Origin: Monosporascus cannonballus
Lineage: Eukaryota > Ascomycota > Sordariomycetes > Xylariales
Direction of reading: 5' to 3'
Assembly: GCA_004154925.1 (NCBI GenBank)
Contig: QJNS01000174.1
Coordinates: forward strand, 415 to 64,414
DNA length: 64,000 nucleotides
The notes under the pieces were generated by a model. That model ran no database searches. It was given only the letters and a program-made list of their open reading frames with translations, and was not told the DNA's origin. A program made the position numbers and the translations under genes. Every line of letters starts with the position of its first letter. Positions within the stretch are counted from its first letter, which is position 1. Below are positions 36,755 through 50,600 of the stretch, one piece after another.

Positions 36755-38261
36755 TTACTTTTAAATTTTTAATAATTAATTATTTTATTATATATCGATT
36801 GAAAACTTATAAATAACGTAAAAAATTTAATTTTTATTTCGAAAACAAAATTTTACGTTTAATTATTAAGTTTTGCATTAATTAATTTTTCATAAACGTA
36901 TTAAAAAGTTAATATAGAAATATCGGAAAATAATCGGAAAATATATAATAACAAAAAATAAGTACATTTATTAAATTTATTAAGCGTAAAATCCGGAAAA
37001 AACTTAAAAACGTTTTATTTTTTACGAAAAATAAAGCTTAAATAATTAAAATATAATTTATTATTAATCCGAAATAAGGCGCCATTTTTAAAACGTTTAA
37101 TATATTTCAGTTTAATAATAATTTTGCCAAATAAAACCGTTTTTTAATTATAATTATTAATAAGTATTAAAATTTTATTAAAATATTAAAAAACGGGCGG
37201 AAAATATTCGTAAATAAGAAACATAACAGCATAACGGTTTTCAAAAATTATTTTATTTATAAGGGTACCTTAAAATTATGCCTAATTAGAAATTAATTAC
37301 GCAATAATAAAAAAACCGTAATGCTTATAAAAAGAACTTAAATTTACAAACTTATAAAACGGCGTTAAAATTGGATTTTTATAGTTATAACGGACGATCG
37401 GAAATCGATTTTCGTTATATTAAGGAAACGATATTTCTTAATAATAACCGCGTTAAGGGTAAATTTGGCTTTGCGAAAAACGTTAAATTGATAACCGACC
37501 GTAATTATGTTGGAATATTCGTATTAAGTACCTATAATATAAGTTTTTTCAAACTTATCGATTAATTCCTAATTATCGGTACCAAATTAAAAAACCGTTT
37601 AAGTAATACTTTTAAAAATAATTAAAATTTGAAAAAAATTAAATAACGATATTAATAATATTAGGAATAATTATTTATTACGTAAAAAGTTTTATAATAA
37701 TAATTTATTATAACGTAATTTAAGGCGCTTAAAATTTAAACGTAAATCGTACGGTAATCAAAATAACATTATATTACATAAATATAATACGGCTTATTAC
37801 CGCCCATAATACGATTAATATTTATTTTACTATTGGCGTTAAAAGGATAACGTTCGAAAAAATCCTTGTTTTTCTTAATATTAAAGTATTCTTTCTTTTG
37901 GAATTCCTTATGAAAAATATAACAAATAAAAATAATACGTAAAATAAATAAAGAAAACAAAATAAAAATAAAGAAAAAACGGAAAACCGAATAAAATACG
38001 TACGTAAAAAAAGAAAAAAAATATAAACGTAAAAAGGAAAAAAAAAGGTAAATAAAATAAGGTTAAAACAAATTATAATAAAGAATTAGGCGGAATATAA
38101 TTAATTACGTAACATAATACGTATTAATTATTTAGTAATTATTTATAACATAATATAACGGTAAATTATCGGCAAACATACGGAACCAGATTTGCGAAAT
38201 ACGTTATATTAAATTAATAATAATATTATTAAGGATTAATAATTTAAAAAAAGGAAATAAT
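36755..38261 (+). other. 3' internal part of A1 (downstream of integrase)
   Basis: This is the continuation of A1 after the D insertion. A 64-codon open frame at 37371-37565 has a counterpart in A2 near 48,380-48,520 (reverse strand) and so is ancestral to the family. Either strand can be read with similar plausibility and I do not recognise a domain. Confidence 0.6.
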
Positions 38262-38467
38262 TATAAAAATATAGCTTTTATAAGGATAAGGTTGGTAACC
38301 GACCAGTTACCGATTAACTATTAACGTATTTATTAATATAAATCCACTATCTAGCAGCTAATAAAAAACGCTAGATGGAAATAACCTAATATATTCACTT
38401 TTTGGAATCTGCTTTACGACTGGTCGGAGATCACCTTACCCAGCTTACAACTGTCCATTATCTTACA
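38262..38467 (+). repeat. 3' LTR of A1
   Basis: 206 bp. The right half is much better preserved than in the 5' LTR and ends with intact CCATTATCTTACA. Confidence 0.9.
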
Positions 38468-40400
38468 AAATAATAGAAACGTTTTAAGAAATTAAAGATG
38501 GAATTATTAACGAATTAATATTAATTATGTATAATTTAATACATAGTGTTAAGCTAAAAATCGATGTTTCGGATTATATATTAAGTACGATAATCGGATA
38601 ACGGAATAATTAAGGTAATTTATATTTTATTACGTTGTTTTCGTGGAAAAGAAAAAGCCCAATTTATATACGTCATTTAAAATAATGAATTTATAATTAT
38701 TTTAATAGCTTTTCGAAAATTTAGTGATTTTCTTAAAAACAATTTTATTAAATTATAATCTATATAGATTATTATAATTTGACCCGTTTTATAACAATTA
38801 AAAAATATATAAAATGATAGTTATAATATATATAAAACATAGCAAATTTCGATTCTTGTTTTATTTCTAAAAAAGGGTTAAAAATGGTAATTATAATATT
38901 TTAAATAAGTAGTTAAATTTCGAAGAAATTGTTTAAAGTGAATCATATAATTTTCGATATCATTTTAAAGCGATATTTATATTCCCGTTAAATTGCTCTA
39001 ATATAGATTATATTATATATTATATATTATGAAATTTAAAAAGGTACAATATTATTTTTATAATTACCGAAAAGCTAAAAAAGTTATAAATTTCAGTAAA
39101 ATACCAAATGAACTTAGTATGCAATATATATAAATAATAGTTATATATATATTTAGAGATTTATAATATTTTAAAATAATTTTAATGTATGTATAATTTT
39201 TAAAAATAAAAATAATGGTTTATAAAGTATAACGATAATGCGAGTTTTATAATAAGGCTAAAGTACGACGATATATGTTTTACGAACAGTTATAATTATT
39301 ATTATTTTTAAAAACATTATAAAATTTGGTTACTATGGATTTTACTACGAACTTTTCCTTATTCGAAACTTTAACAATAAAAATATATTATAATAATATT
39401 TTCGTAATTGTTAATATATTTACGAAGTTTTCCTATATATTATCTTGTTAAAAATATTAATGCTAAATCTATAACATATATTTTTTGGGAAAAACTTTTA
39501 ATATATAGGGATTACCATGTTAAATTATTTCTGATAATAGAAATACATTTATTCTAAACTTTAACACAAGTTTATATTATAAATTAGTTCAAGTTCTAAG
39601 TTATTTAGCTCGTTAAAATAGTAAATAAACGGATTAAGAAAACGGTTAAATTAAGCGTGAAAATTTTATATATAATATTATATTAATTATAAATAAAATA
39701 ATCGAGTTAGAAGTTATTTATTACTTAACAGGCGTATATTATTAGTTATTATGAAAGTAATAATATAACCTTAATAAATACGAATTTTAGTTTTATATCA
39801 AATATTTATAAAGATACGTATAACGTATTTGTTAATATTCAAATAAAATTTACCATGAAATATATTGAGCGGTTATATTAAAAAATAAAAATAAAATTGA
39901 AATTCGTACATAGTTAAATATATACATATTATAATTAGAAAAGGCAAAACGGATTAATTTTCTAAAAAAGAGATTTAATTAATTTCGTTATAAAATATTC
40001 TAAATAAAAATATTTGACAAAAACCTTAATTTCAAATATATTAACTTATATAATAACTTTAAAAAACTTTAAACAAGTAATTAAGAACTGGAGTTTTTAT
40101 TAAAGGTTAAATTTCGTCCTATTTTTTATATTTTCTTATCTAAGTTAATAACGAATATTATTAAGGTTTATATGGAATAGAATAACGTAAAAATAAAAGA
40201 CGAAATTATATTACATGAAAAATATTTTCGATATACGATAGGCAACTGAATTTATTTAATACTTAATTGTATAAAAATTTATTTAAATTTCGAAAAGATT
40301 CAAAAGCCAGCGAAAAGTTTTATAAAGGTTTAACAGTTATTAAAGGATTTTTACAAGTAATGTTAAAAGTAAATACGTTTTAATTAAAGTTGTTAAGTAT
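38468..40400 (+). mobile_element. Gypsy-like element B, copy B1, right part: RNase H and integrase
   Basis: Resumes the frame broken at 23817. RNase H appears as LKIDVSDYIL near 38,560 and a TxH..KELLAIV-like stretch near 38,690-38,720. The integrase core is clear at 39335-39453 (MDFTTNFSLFETL, FVIVNIFTKFSYIL, the expected D replaced in part by N). It is followed by a GLP..SDN-like block near 39,510 and a TD..NG..K block near 39,630. A C-terminal PxGW..P.FHISLL-like trace lies near 40,095-40,140. Stops interrupt all parts. The right end of the element was not found and the limit given is approximate. Confidence 0.7.
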
Positions 40401-42500
40401 AGATCAATTAATATTATCGATACCAGATTAATTAATAAAAGTCGTAAAAGGAATTAATCTAATTATAGAGGCCTTAGTAACAGCTCTTTTTATTTCGTTT
40501 GTTTTTTTAAATTTTTTAACGATTATAATTTCTATTATACTGTTTTTATATCTTTAAAACGGAAAAACGCTTTTTGTTTTCCAAGGCGAATTATTCGCGT
40601 AATAATCTTTTTTATTTCTTTTTATTAATAACGGATTTATAATTTTAAGAAACGTTTTTCTATAAGTACTGTGTTTCGTTTTAACCGTTAATTTTTAATA
40701 TATATATTTTCTATAAAAGGAAAATAAAAAAACCGGTTCCGTTATAACGATAACCGCGTTTAATGTAGATCTTATATTGAAAAATGTTTTTTATTATTTC
40801 GTATTTTTAACAGTTACAAAATACACAAAAAAGTACGGTATAATTTCGAAATTAAATTATTTATAAATAAATAATAAGTATTGACGACAAATAGTAGAAA
40901 AACGATTTTAACGATAATTTTTAATAATACGACCGACTATTGTACAAAGTGAGAAAATATCTATTAAGAGAAAATAATTTTAAAGGTAAGATTTTAGGAG
41001 AAGAGAAATTGTATTACGATTTAATCAGTTTCAGCCTAGAGTAACGGTTGAGTTAAGATTGCGAAATTGCGATATTCCGAATTACGTAAATATATATTTA
41101 ATTAAATTTTTTTAAATACCATTAAAATAAGAAAGTTACGTAATGAAGTAATATTAAGCAAATTATTTAATAAAGTGTTATTAAATAAAAATAAATAAAA
41201 ATAAAAATAATAGCAGTTTGTAATATACTTTCGTTATCTAAAATACTTTAATTATGATAAAACGTCATTAATTAATGTATCCATTATTGAATATTCTATA
41301 ATATTTTTACTAATATAAACATGTTCGATTTATGTTTGATAGTTGGTTAAACCTCTAGCTTTTATAAAAAGCCTTTTTTACGTAATATAAAGGAATAATT
41401 TTTAATAATATATCTTTAGAGAGTTTTCGAATTTAGAATAATTTGGCCTATTTAAAGTATGTTTGTTAATTATCTTATTTTAGAAATAATAAAGCTTAAG
41501 GAAAATCCGTATCGTTAATAAAGGTGGTATTTAATTTACGTTAAGGTTAATATATATATATAATATATCAACTTTCGTGCTAACGTAAAATTAGAAAGTA
41601 TTATATTTTTAACGGTTTTTTAAAGCGGAACATAGAGGTTTGCTTTAAAAAATAATTATTAAGGTTTAATTGAGTAATTATAACTTTAAAAGTGATGCAA
41701 TAAGTAAACAGGTGAACATAATTAAAAGTATAATAATTAAGCAATAAATATTCTTAGTAACGGAATAGTAAATATATCGCAAAAATAATAGCGCAGTTCA
41801 GAATAATTTTAACAAAACGAATTTATTAAATATACCAAAGTACAGTTATAAAAAAGTACGAATGCTATAACTCGATAGGCTTAGCGAATCTAAGAGACGA
41901 TGGACAAGAATGAGACTAAACTCGATATAAAAAATATTACGTAATAGACTTTAAGATTTTTACGAGCTTTGATATCCTAAGTTTATTAAAATATATAAAA
42001 GAATTACGGAATTTGAAATACTTAAAGATTTCAGCTCTTTAAGCGTTTTAAGCTAGGAATAAAATATATACGTTTATTATTGTCACATTATAAATAATAT
42101 TAATTTAGAATAATAATTCATTATTTAAAACGCTTTTAGTATTACGAAATATAATAAATTATTATATATGATACTTAAAATTCTCCGATATTTTTATTAA
42201 TATAAACCTGTATAATTTAAACTTAATAATGAATTATATTGCTTAACATTTATACGTCATAAAGTTTTATTTAATCATATCGCTAAACTTTAAATAATGT
42301 TTTTAACCATGATATTAATTAATAAATACAAATTTACAATTTTAATTACAATGTAATTTCGATATGAAGTTTTAAAACTAAAAGAGTAAATGTAATATTT
42401 TATATTAAGCTTTACGTTAACGAATATATTATAATTTAATGTTAAAAATTCCTAATCTTATAATAAAAACATAATATGCAAATTTTTCTTATTTAGATAA
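40401..42500. other. Unassigned AT-rich sequence between B1 and B2
   Basis: It should contain the 3' end of B1 and the 5' end of B2, but I could not match an LTR pair. Two better preserved patches stand out at about 41,010-41,080 and 41,865-41,960. No ORF of note was seen. Confidence 0.5.
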
Positions 42501-45500
42501 AAATCTACTTTAAGTTATAAAAGTTCGAAAAGTTGACGATTAGGATTTTTGTTATTATAATTTACTTAAGGAAAAACGTTTTTAATTAATTTAAAATTAC
42601 GATAAGAACTTATTTAGAACATGCCGAAACTGATCAAAAAGTATTTTTATAACTATATTAATTTTAAAACTAAAATAAAAGCTAATTTTAAAAATTACGA
42701 CGAAAAACGTGCGATTACGTAAAAATTCTTTAATTACGCCAAAAAATATTTTCGAGATATATTATAATACTTAGGAACTTTATAATTAAAATAAAATACA
42801 ACGACGATAACGAAAATATATATATAGATATGTTTTATAAAACATTAAAAAATAACGTTCAAAATAAAATTAAGAGTTTTTTAAAACTTAAGATATTAAA
42901 TGGATATATTGTCGAAGTTGTTAAAATTAATAACAAATTATACGAATACTATATAAAAAATAATAAATTTTAAAAAAACGGAAATTGAGCGGTTAACAAA
43001 GACAAAATACGCAACATATTCTTTATGTCTCGCAATATAACACCAGGACTTATAGAACTCGAAACGGTTTAATATAAAAATAAAAGATAAATTAAATAGT
43101 ATAATTACGATAAAATAAAATATTATTAAAATACACATAAAAACAAAAAGAACCGCAATCAAAGAATTAGGTATTTGTATCGGAAAAATAATTCAAAAAT
43201 AATTTAAAAATAACAACAAAATTCTAAACAGAATTCAAATTTAATACAAATAAAAGGCATTATAATAAGACATTTAACGCGGAATATAAGAGGCCCGAAA
43301 TTAACTTAGAAAATATTAAAAAAATAATAATATATTTCTGTTAAAAATTAAAGAAATATTAGAAATAAATAAAAATATTTTATTCTAAAATATTTAATAA
43401 ACATGGCAAAATGTAGGTAGTATATTATAAAACATGAAAATATTTAATATAACTATTAAAAATGATTTATTTATTAACAAATCGTATATAAATATAAGAA
43501 GATATTTAATTTTTCTAATTAAATCGAAAATAACAAAGTAAACAAACTGTAATATTAACACTTCCGAATTATTATTTCATAAAATGATATCGATAAAGAA
43601 ATGATTTTATAAAAGTAATGAAATTTTTTTTATTTTTATGATTAAAATAATAATTACTCCACACAAAATTAACTTAATATAACGTAAAAAGCATGATTAA
43701 AAGACTATTACGAACTTTTATTTTGGATTAATATATATTATAAATCTTAAAAGAAAATAAACTTAAAAAAAGTCGATCGTTTACTTAAATCGTTTATTAA
43801 AAAATGATCAATTCCAACAGGTTTAATAAAATGTTATATGGAATATAAAAAAATAATTTACTCAAAAAATACGATATTAGAAATTAACTAAAAACAGTTA
43901 ATATAATTTAAAATATATATGCGTTAATAAAAACGACAAATTTTACAACTTAATAGATAATACGAAAAAATACGGATAAAATTTAATAAGGTCAAAAAAG
44001 ATTAAAAAAAAGTTTTTGTCAAATCTCTATACAATAACGAAACTTAAAGAAATTAAACAAAATTCTAAAAAAAAGCTTTTAAATATAACGATATATACCG
44101 TTCATATTTTTTCTATTTTGGAAATACAAATCAGAACGTGTTAATATATCGTAATAAGGGATTATAAAATTTAGGGGAGGAATTATATTATATCAGATTT
44201 TATTAATAAATTTAAATGATCTCTAAGAATATAACCTCTATAGGATAAGGCTGGTAGCCGATCAGTCACCGATCAGCCACCGACCCACCTACTAGTATAA
44301 ATCTACTATCTGGCAGCTAGTAAGAAATAACAGATAGAAGTAACCTAATATATTCACTTTTTGAAATGTGCTTTGCGACTAGTCGAAGGTCACCTCTCTC
44401 TAGCCCACAGCTACTCATTATCTTACATTATTATAGAAATATAAATTAAAATCTTATATAGTTATAAACATCGATAGTTAAAGTTTTATTTATTATAATA
44501 ACAGAATTTAACGTAAAATTAATTATTTCGAAATCTTTATATAAGAACGAGATGAAAGGGTTTATTTCAATATTGTTTTATTTAGAAATTGCGATATAAT
44601 TTTAGAAAAATTATAAATATATTAATATAAAGTTTTAATAAACGAGAAAATTAATTAGACAAAATTCCTTTTATATTTTGTTGATAAGTAAAATTTTTTA
44701 AAAAACAAAATTTAATATTTATTTCGAAATAATAACGAATATAAGAATAAAGCTATGACAAATATTTTATTACTTAAAAAAACAAGATATTAAAAATTAA
44801 ATATGGCAAAAATACGATATTTTGTATTATTAGTATATGTAATTTTGTTAAAAAAGAATTCGATAAGAAATTATTAAGATCTAACGAATAAAATAATGAA
44901 ATAATTTTGAAAAAAGAGTTTATTTCCGAAATTTTACCTTATTTACAATTTTAACGAAAACGAATTACGCGTTTGTAAAAAAATACCTGAAAAATCGGTT
45001 ATAAAAATGAATTTAATTTTTCATGTTCTCCGTAAAATATCTTATATTTTTCCTATTTAAAAAAATACCAATTACGATTTATAGTTAATTATTAATCAGT
45101 AAACGATATTACTGTTAAAAATCGTTTATTATGATTTTTAATTATTGAATAAAAAACAGCTTTATAAAACTTAATAATATATAACCTTTAATTTTAAAAC
45201 TAAATATAATTTTATTAAAATTTAATAAAGACACGAATAAAAAAGCCTCTTAGGACGAAATACAAGTTATTTAAATATTTAATTAGGTCAATAAAATTTA
45301 CCAACCTACGACTAATATATAAACGAATAATAAATTATATATTACGCCAATATCTTAACGTTTTTATTATATATTATTTCGATAATATTCTTATTTAGTC
45401 GAAAACGGAAAACACATATGTAAAATGCGTTTATAAAGTTCTTTAAGTTTTATAATATATTAAATCATTAATTAAGATAAAGAAATATTAATTTCATAAA

Positions 45501-45847
45501 TAGAAATTAGAATATTTAAAATATATTATTACTCTATAGTAGATCAAAATAAATCTTTAAAAAACCCCTATAATTATAAAATGGCAAAGTTTAACGATAA
45601 TTAAAAAGATATAAGATTTTTCTTAGATTTGTTAATTATTTTAGGAAAGTTATCCGAAAAGTTAGTGAAACAATTATATGTTTAATTAACTTTATGCAAA
45701 AAAAGAATTTACATAAATATTGCAAATAAAAAAGCGTTTAGAAAATTAAAAATGAAACTATTATTAAGTTAATATTAATTATATACGATTTAATACATTT
45801 TGTTAAATTAAAAATCGATATTTCGAATGATATGTTAAACGTAGTAA
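42501..45847 (+). mobile_element. Gypsy-like element B, copy B2, left part: Gag to RNase H
   Basis: Gag-like sequence at about 42,600-43,300 includes SRNITPGLIELETV at 43,027-43,073, resembling the PMELD segment before Gag zinc knuckles. RT ends with a YFDN box (from YLDD) at 45375-45386, then a HxxE..YLGYII-like and NYFRKVIRKVS-like run near 45,480-45,670. RNase H follows (LKIDISND near 45,810), and the frame is cut at 45847 by element C. Alignment to B1 is continuous over the RT-RNase H part. A lone A-family LTR (44222-44426) lies inside. The left limit is approximate. Confidence 0.65.
44222..44426 (+). repeat. Lone family-A LTR inside B2
   Basis: 205 bp, relatively well preserved (GGCAGCTAGTAAG and GCTTTGCGACTAG are readable), ending CATTATCTTACA. 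No partner LTR lies nearby in the right position. The flanks TGATC and TTATT do not form a duplication. Confidence 0.8.
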
Positions 45848-46045
45848 TGAAAGAAAATAAATATATAAGTAAGGTAATGGTCGAATAATCGCAGACTATT
45901 TCGAAAAGTAAATATATTAATAGATTTTTATCTGGGTTATATACGTATTCGTCTGGGTATAGGATTTTGTAATTGTTCTAAGTAAGTGAGTTGGCAACTG
46001 GTCGTCGATATTTTATCGTATTTTTCGTTTTTTTATTTTTTCATA
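45848..46045 (-). repeat. 3' LTR of element C
   Basis: Shares ATACGTATTCG, GGATTTTGTAATTGTTCTAAG and following sequence with 60121-60319. Differences are almost all transitions, plus a 5-base indel near the left end. It directly follows B2 RNase H sequence. Confidence 0.8.
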
Positions 46046-47447
46046 TTGTTTCTTTTCTTTTTAATTATTAATCCCTAATAAGTATTGCTAGCCGTATACC
46101 GTATTATAATTGGTCCGTTATTAAGTTATACGATATTATGATGAAATACGAATATTTCGTTAGCGTTTAATAAATTTGTACCTTTATTATCTCGGACGCC
46201 GTTAATATAGGCCGGTTAATGAACGTTTTCAGATTAAGATATTATTAATTTTTATATCAATAGCTTTTTTTGTAAATATTTTATTTTTAATTTTTATATA
46301 CGTTCGCTGTCATTTTACTAAATTATCGTTAATTTCTCTTTTATTTGTTTTCTTTTTGGGTATATTTCTTTTCCGTTTTCGACCGTTTAGTACTAGGATA
46401 CTTATTTAAGATAATACTTTTAATAAGTATTAATTATTTTACATTTTGGACTTTTCCTATTATGTTCGAAAAATTGACAATAATTCGTCGATTTTTAATA
46501 AAATTTATTAATATTACATTAATTTATTTCATGTAGATTTTACTATTATTTACGTTATTAATCTATTAACACGAGCACCGGATTTTACGTTCATTACGTT
46601 TAGAATAAGAAAAAGTATTTATATATATATTTTATATTTCTTCGCATAATTATTTATCAAGTGCGAAATGGTTTTTAAACCGTTTTCGAAATTTAACTTA
46701 AGTAATTTTTATTAATTATTTTGAAACCGTATAAAAAATTAAAAATTAAAAATTTAAACTGAACTCACCTCCGACGAATTAACGAAATCCGGTCGACAAT
46801 TAATTTTATTTAAAAGTTTTTATTTTTATTTTCCTAAATGTACGCCGAAAAAATCGTATAATTTTTGGGAATCAAAATACCGAACGTTTGGCGATTACGG
46901 CCGCGGAAATATAGCTTTTATACCGTTTCGAAACTTTTCGTTTCGAATATAAATCAATACGTTATTTTTCTTTTGCCGGGTTATTTTTATTAATTTTTCG
47001 TTTTATTAGCGTTTTATTTTTCGTTGTTAAAGTTAAAACAGAAATATATTTATAAATATAAATAAAACTCGATACCGAATAATTACCGTATTTTCGTCGT
47101 ACGAACACCATAATATTATTTAAATTGCTATCGACTTTATGTTAAAAATATTAAGTAATTAAATTTATTTCCAATTATTTATTGTTGATTGAAAGAACTA
47201 TAAACTTATATCATTTAATTATTATAAATCTATTTCGGAATTCCGTGATTATATTAAATTTATTTAAAATAGATTTAATATAAGTAATATTATACCAGTT
47301 AATTTCGATAATTATAATATATAAAATATGTCGCAATTTTGCCAAATATATATTACTTTCTTATTACGTTAACCAAAATCGAAAATAATTTTTCATTTTA
47401 TATATTTCTGTCGGGGGTTTTTCCGTTTCCATTACCTATTTATTAAT
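46046..47447 (-). other. 3' internal part of element C
   Basis: Lies between the C LTR and the A2 insertion. A 63-codon frame (46345-46536 +) is on the wrong strand for C and looks accidental. No domain was recognised, though the region's place implies the end of integrase and what follows it. Confidence 0.55.
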
Positions 47448-47653
47448 TGCAAGATAATGGACAGCTGTAAACTAGGTAAGGTGATCTCCGATCAGTCGCA
47501 AAGCGTATTCCAAAAAGTGAATATATTAGGTTATTTCCATCTGGCGTTTCCCATTAGCTGCCAGATAATGGATTTATACTAATAAGTAAATCGGTAGCTG
47601 ATCGGTAATTGGTCGGTTATTAGCTTTATCCTTATAAAGGCTATATTTTTATA
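47448..47653 (-). repeat. 3' LTR of A2
   Basis: 206 bp in reverse orientation. It is well preserved at its start (AAGATAATGGACAGCTG). Confidence 0.9.
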
Positions 47654-50600
47654 ATTATTTTCCCTTTTTTAATTATTATTAATTTAATATAACGTATTTC
47701 GTAAATCTGGTTAGGTATATTTATTAATAATTTCCTATTATATTATGTTATAAAAAATTGCCGTAATAAATAATATATATTATATTACGCAATTAATTAT
47801 ATTTTATTTAAATTTTTATTATAATCCGTTTTTAACCTTATTTTATTTACCTTTTTTCCTTTTTCTTTTTACGCCTATATCTTTATTTTTTTACGTATTT
47901 ATTCCCTTCGGTTTTTCGTTTTTCTTTATTTTTATTTCGCTTTTTCCGTCTATTTTACGTATAATTTCCGTTCGTTATATTTTTTTTTCGTAAGAAATTT
48001 TAAAAAGAATAATATTTTGATATTAATAAAAATTAAGATTTTTTTAACGTTATTTTTTTAATGCCGACGTAAGATAAATATTAGTTATATTATGGATAAT
48101 ATTAAGCCGTATTATATTTACGTAATATAAGATTATTTCGATTATTATACGGTTTATGTTTAAATTTCGGACGTCTTAAATTATATTATAATTAATTATT
48201 AATTTAAGATTTTCTGCGTAATAAATAATTATTTTTAATATTATTATTATCGTTAATTAATTTTTATTTAATTTTTAATTACTTTTAAAGGTATTATTTT
48301 AACGGGTTTTTAATTTGGTATTTATAATTAAAAGTTAATTAATAAATTCGAAAAAATTTATATTACGGATATTTAATACGAACGTTTTAACATAATTACG
48401 ATCGGTCGTCGATTTAATATTTTTTACGAAATCAAATTTACCTTTAACGCGATTATTATTAAAAAAATATTATTTCCTTAATATAATAAAAATTAATTTT
48501 AGATTATTTGTTATAGTTACGAAAATCTAATTTTAACCTTATTTTATAAGCTTATAAATTTAATGTTTTTTTATAAATATTACGATTTATTTTTATTATT
48601 TTGCGATTAATTTCTAAATAAGTATAATATTAAGGTACCTTTTTAAAAAAGATAATTTTCGAAAATTATTATGCCATTACGTTTTCCGTTTACGAATATT
48701 TTCTGCCTATTTTCCGACCTTTTAATATAACTTTAATACTTATTAATTATTATAATTAAAAAAACGGTTTTATACGGCAAAGTTATTACCAAATTTAAAT
48801 ACGTTAAAACTTTTAAAAAGGGCACCTTATTTTTAATTAGTAACAAATTATATTCCGGTTATTTAGGCCTTATTCTTAATAAAAAATAAAATATTTTTAA
48901 TTTTTTCCAGGATTTTACGGTTAATAAAATTAATAAATATATTCGTTTCTTATTATTATATATTTTTCGATCGTTTTCCGATATTTCTATATTAAGTTTT
49001 TAATATATTTATTTAAAATTAATTAACAAAAAGCTCAATAATTAAATGCGAAATTTTATTTTCGAAATATAAATTCGAATCTTTTTACGTTATTTAACGG
49101 TTTTTAACCGGCATATAATAAAATAATTATTTGCTAAAAGTTTAAAAATAATTATATAATTAAATAATATTTTAATTTAAATATTTTAATTTTCCTTAAC
49201 ATTATATTTTATAATTTTTGTAATTAATAAGCGATTAATTTCTGATCGAAATATGGTTTTTGGGTCGTTTTATTTCTTATATACGTATTTAATTTTTTTT
49301 CGTAACGCTATAATATCTTAAGCGGGTATTAGAAATATTTTCGAAATTTTAATATATTATATATAGCGAGCTAGTTTTTTTATTTAATTAAATATTTACG
49401 TTACTCCCGGTTATTTCGTTAACGGACGATATCCTTTATCATTTATTTTTGTTATTTTTTTATTAAGTCCGGTAACGTTATTTGGACATTACCAGATTCC
49501 CGATTATATTACGGTTTTAACAAGAATATTAAAAATATATTATATATTTATTAATATTTAATAAAAAAGATTACTTTATATATTTAGAAATATATTTAAT
49601 TTTTAATCGTAATCCGAATATAAATATATATATATATATTATTTTTATATTTAAATTGTTAACCGATAAATGTATTTATTATTTTAATTAGAATTTTATA
49701 GGCGTATAATATTAATTATAATATTCCTTTGGGTTATCGTTATATTTTAATCTTTTTTTCATTTTTATACTTATTTTTCAAACTTTTATAAAAAATATTT
49801 TATTATTTTTAAATAATATTTATATAGGGTTTACAACAAAAATCGGCTAATAAATATATTTCGTATATTATTATATACGAATTCCGGCTTTCGTAATAAC
49901 TTTATTTAATTATTTTGATATTTAATAACGTAATTACGGAAATAATATTTTAAGATTTAATAAATATGTTTCGTTTGTTTATCGGTTTACGGATAGTGGG
50001 CGGTCGAGATTTGCCGTTTTAATTTTTGCTTTTTGTAAAATTCCGCTTAAAATTAATTTATCTATAATTTGTTTTTATTGTTAATAATTTTAGCCGGCAT
50101 ATTGAATTTATATTTTACTTTATCGTTAAATAATTGGGTTAATTTAATTACGGTTTAAATTTTAATAATAAAAATAAATAATTTTAGTTTCGCAAAATAA
50201 TTAACGATTACCAGAATTATGTCGTATTTTAATTTGTTTAAACTTAGGTTTTTAAGAAATTTCGTAATAAAAATTAACGAAACATTTTAAAAAAATTATT
50301 TAAATAACGGTAAGGGTTATAATTATTTAAATAGTTTATAACATAAGTATATTATGCCTTAATAATTCAAATATTATTTAATATATTTTTAAATATCGTT
50401 GATATATTTTCCTAATAAAATATTTTAATTATTAATTTTAATATATAAATATATTTTATATATTCTGCTTGAAGATTATTGTAATATTAAGTAATTAATT
50501 ATTTTTGTAAAATATCTTACGACGGAAATACGAATTTATTCCGATAATATATAATTCTTATTTTAATTTAAAAAATGTTTTTTTTATTTCGATTTAACGT

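Larger units (their letters stand above)
23818..38467 (+). mobile_element. LTR retrotransposon A, copy A1 (Gypsy order), interrupted by element D
   Basis: LTRs of 206 bp flank it at 23818-24023 and 38262-38467. Excluding the D insertion (29494-36754) it is about 7.4 kb. The flanking duplications read AAACG (left) and AAATA (right), which differ only by RIP-type changes; copy B2, which lacks the insertion, reads AAATA at that site. Traces of Gag include a CCHC knuckle at 25270-25311 in which one Cys remains and two Cys and the His have become Tyr. RT lies at about 26,330-26,900, with the catalytic box near 26,560 and a FLGFANFFRKFIAYYS block near 26,815-26,860. The NPxD..RRPDYI-like sequence near 27,345 marks the end of RNase H. 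The RT before RNase H before integrase order fits Gypsy. Stops are everywhere, so it cannot encode protein. Confidence 0.85.
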
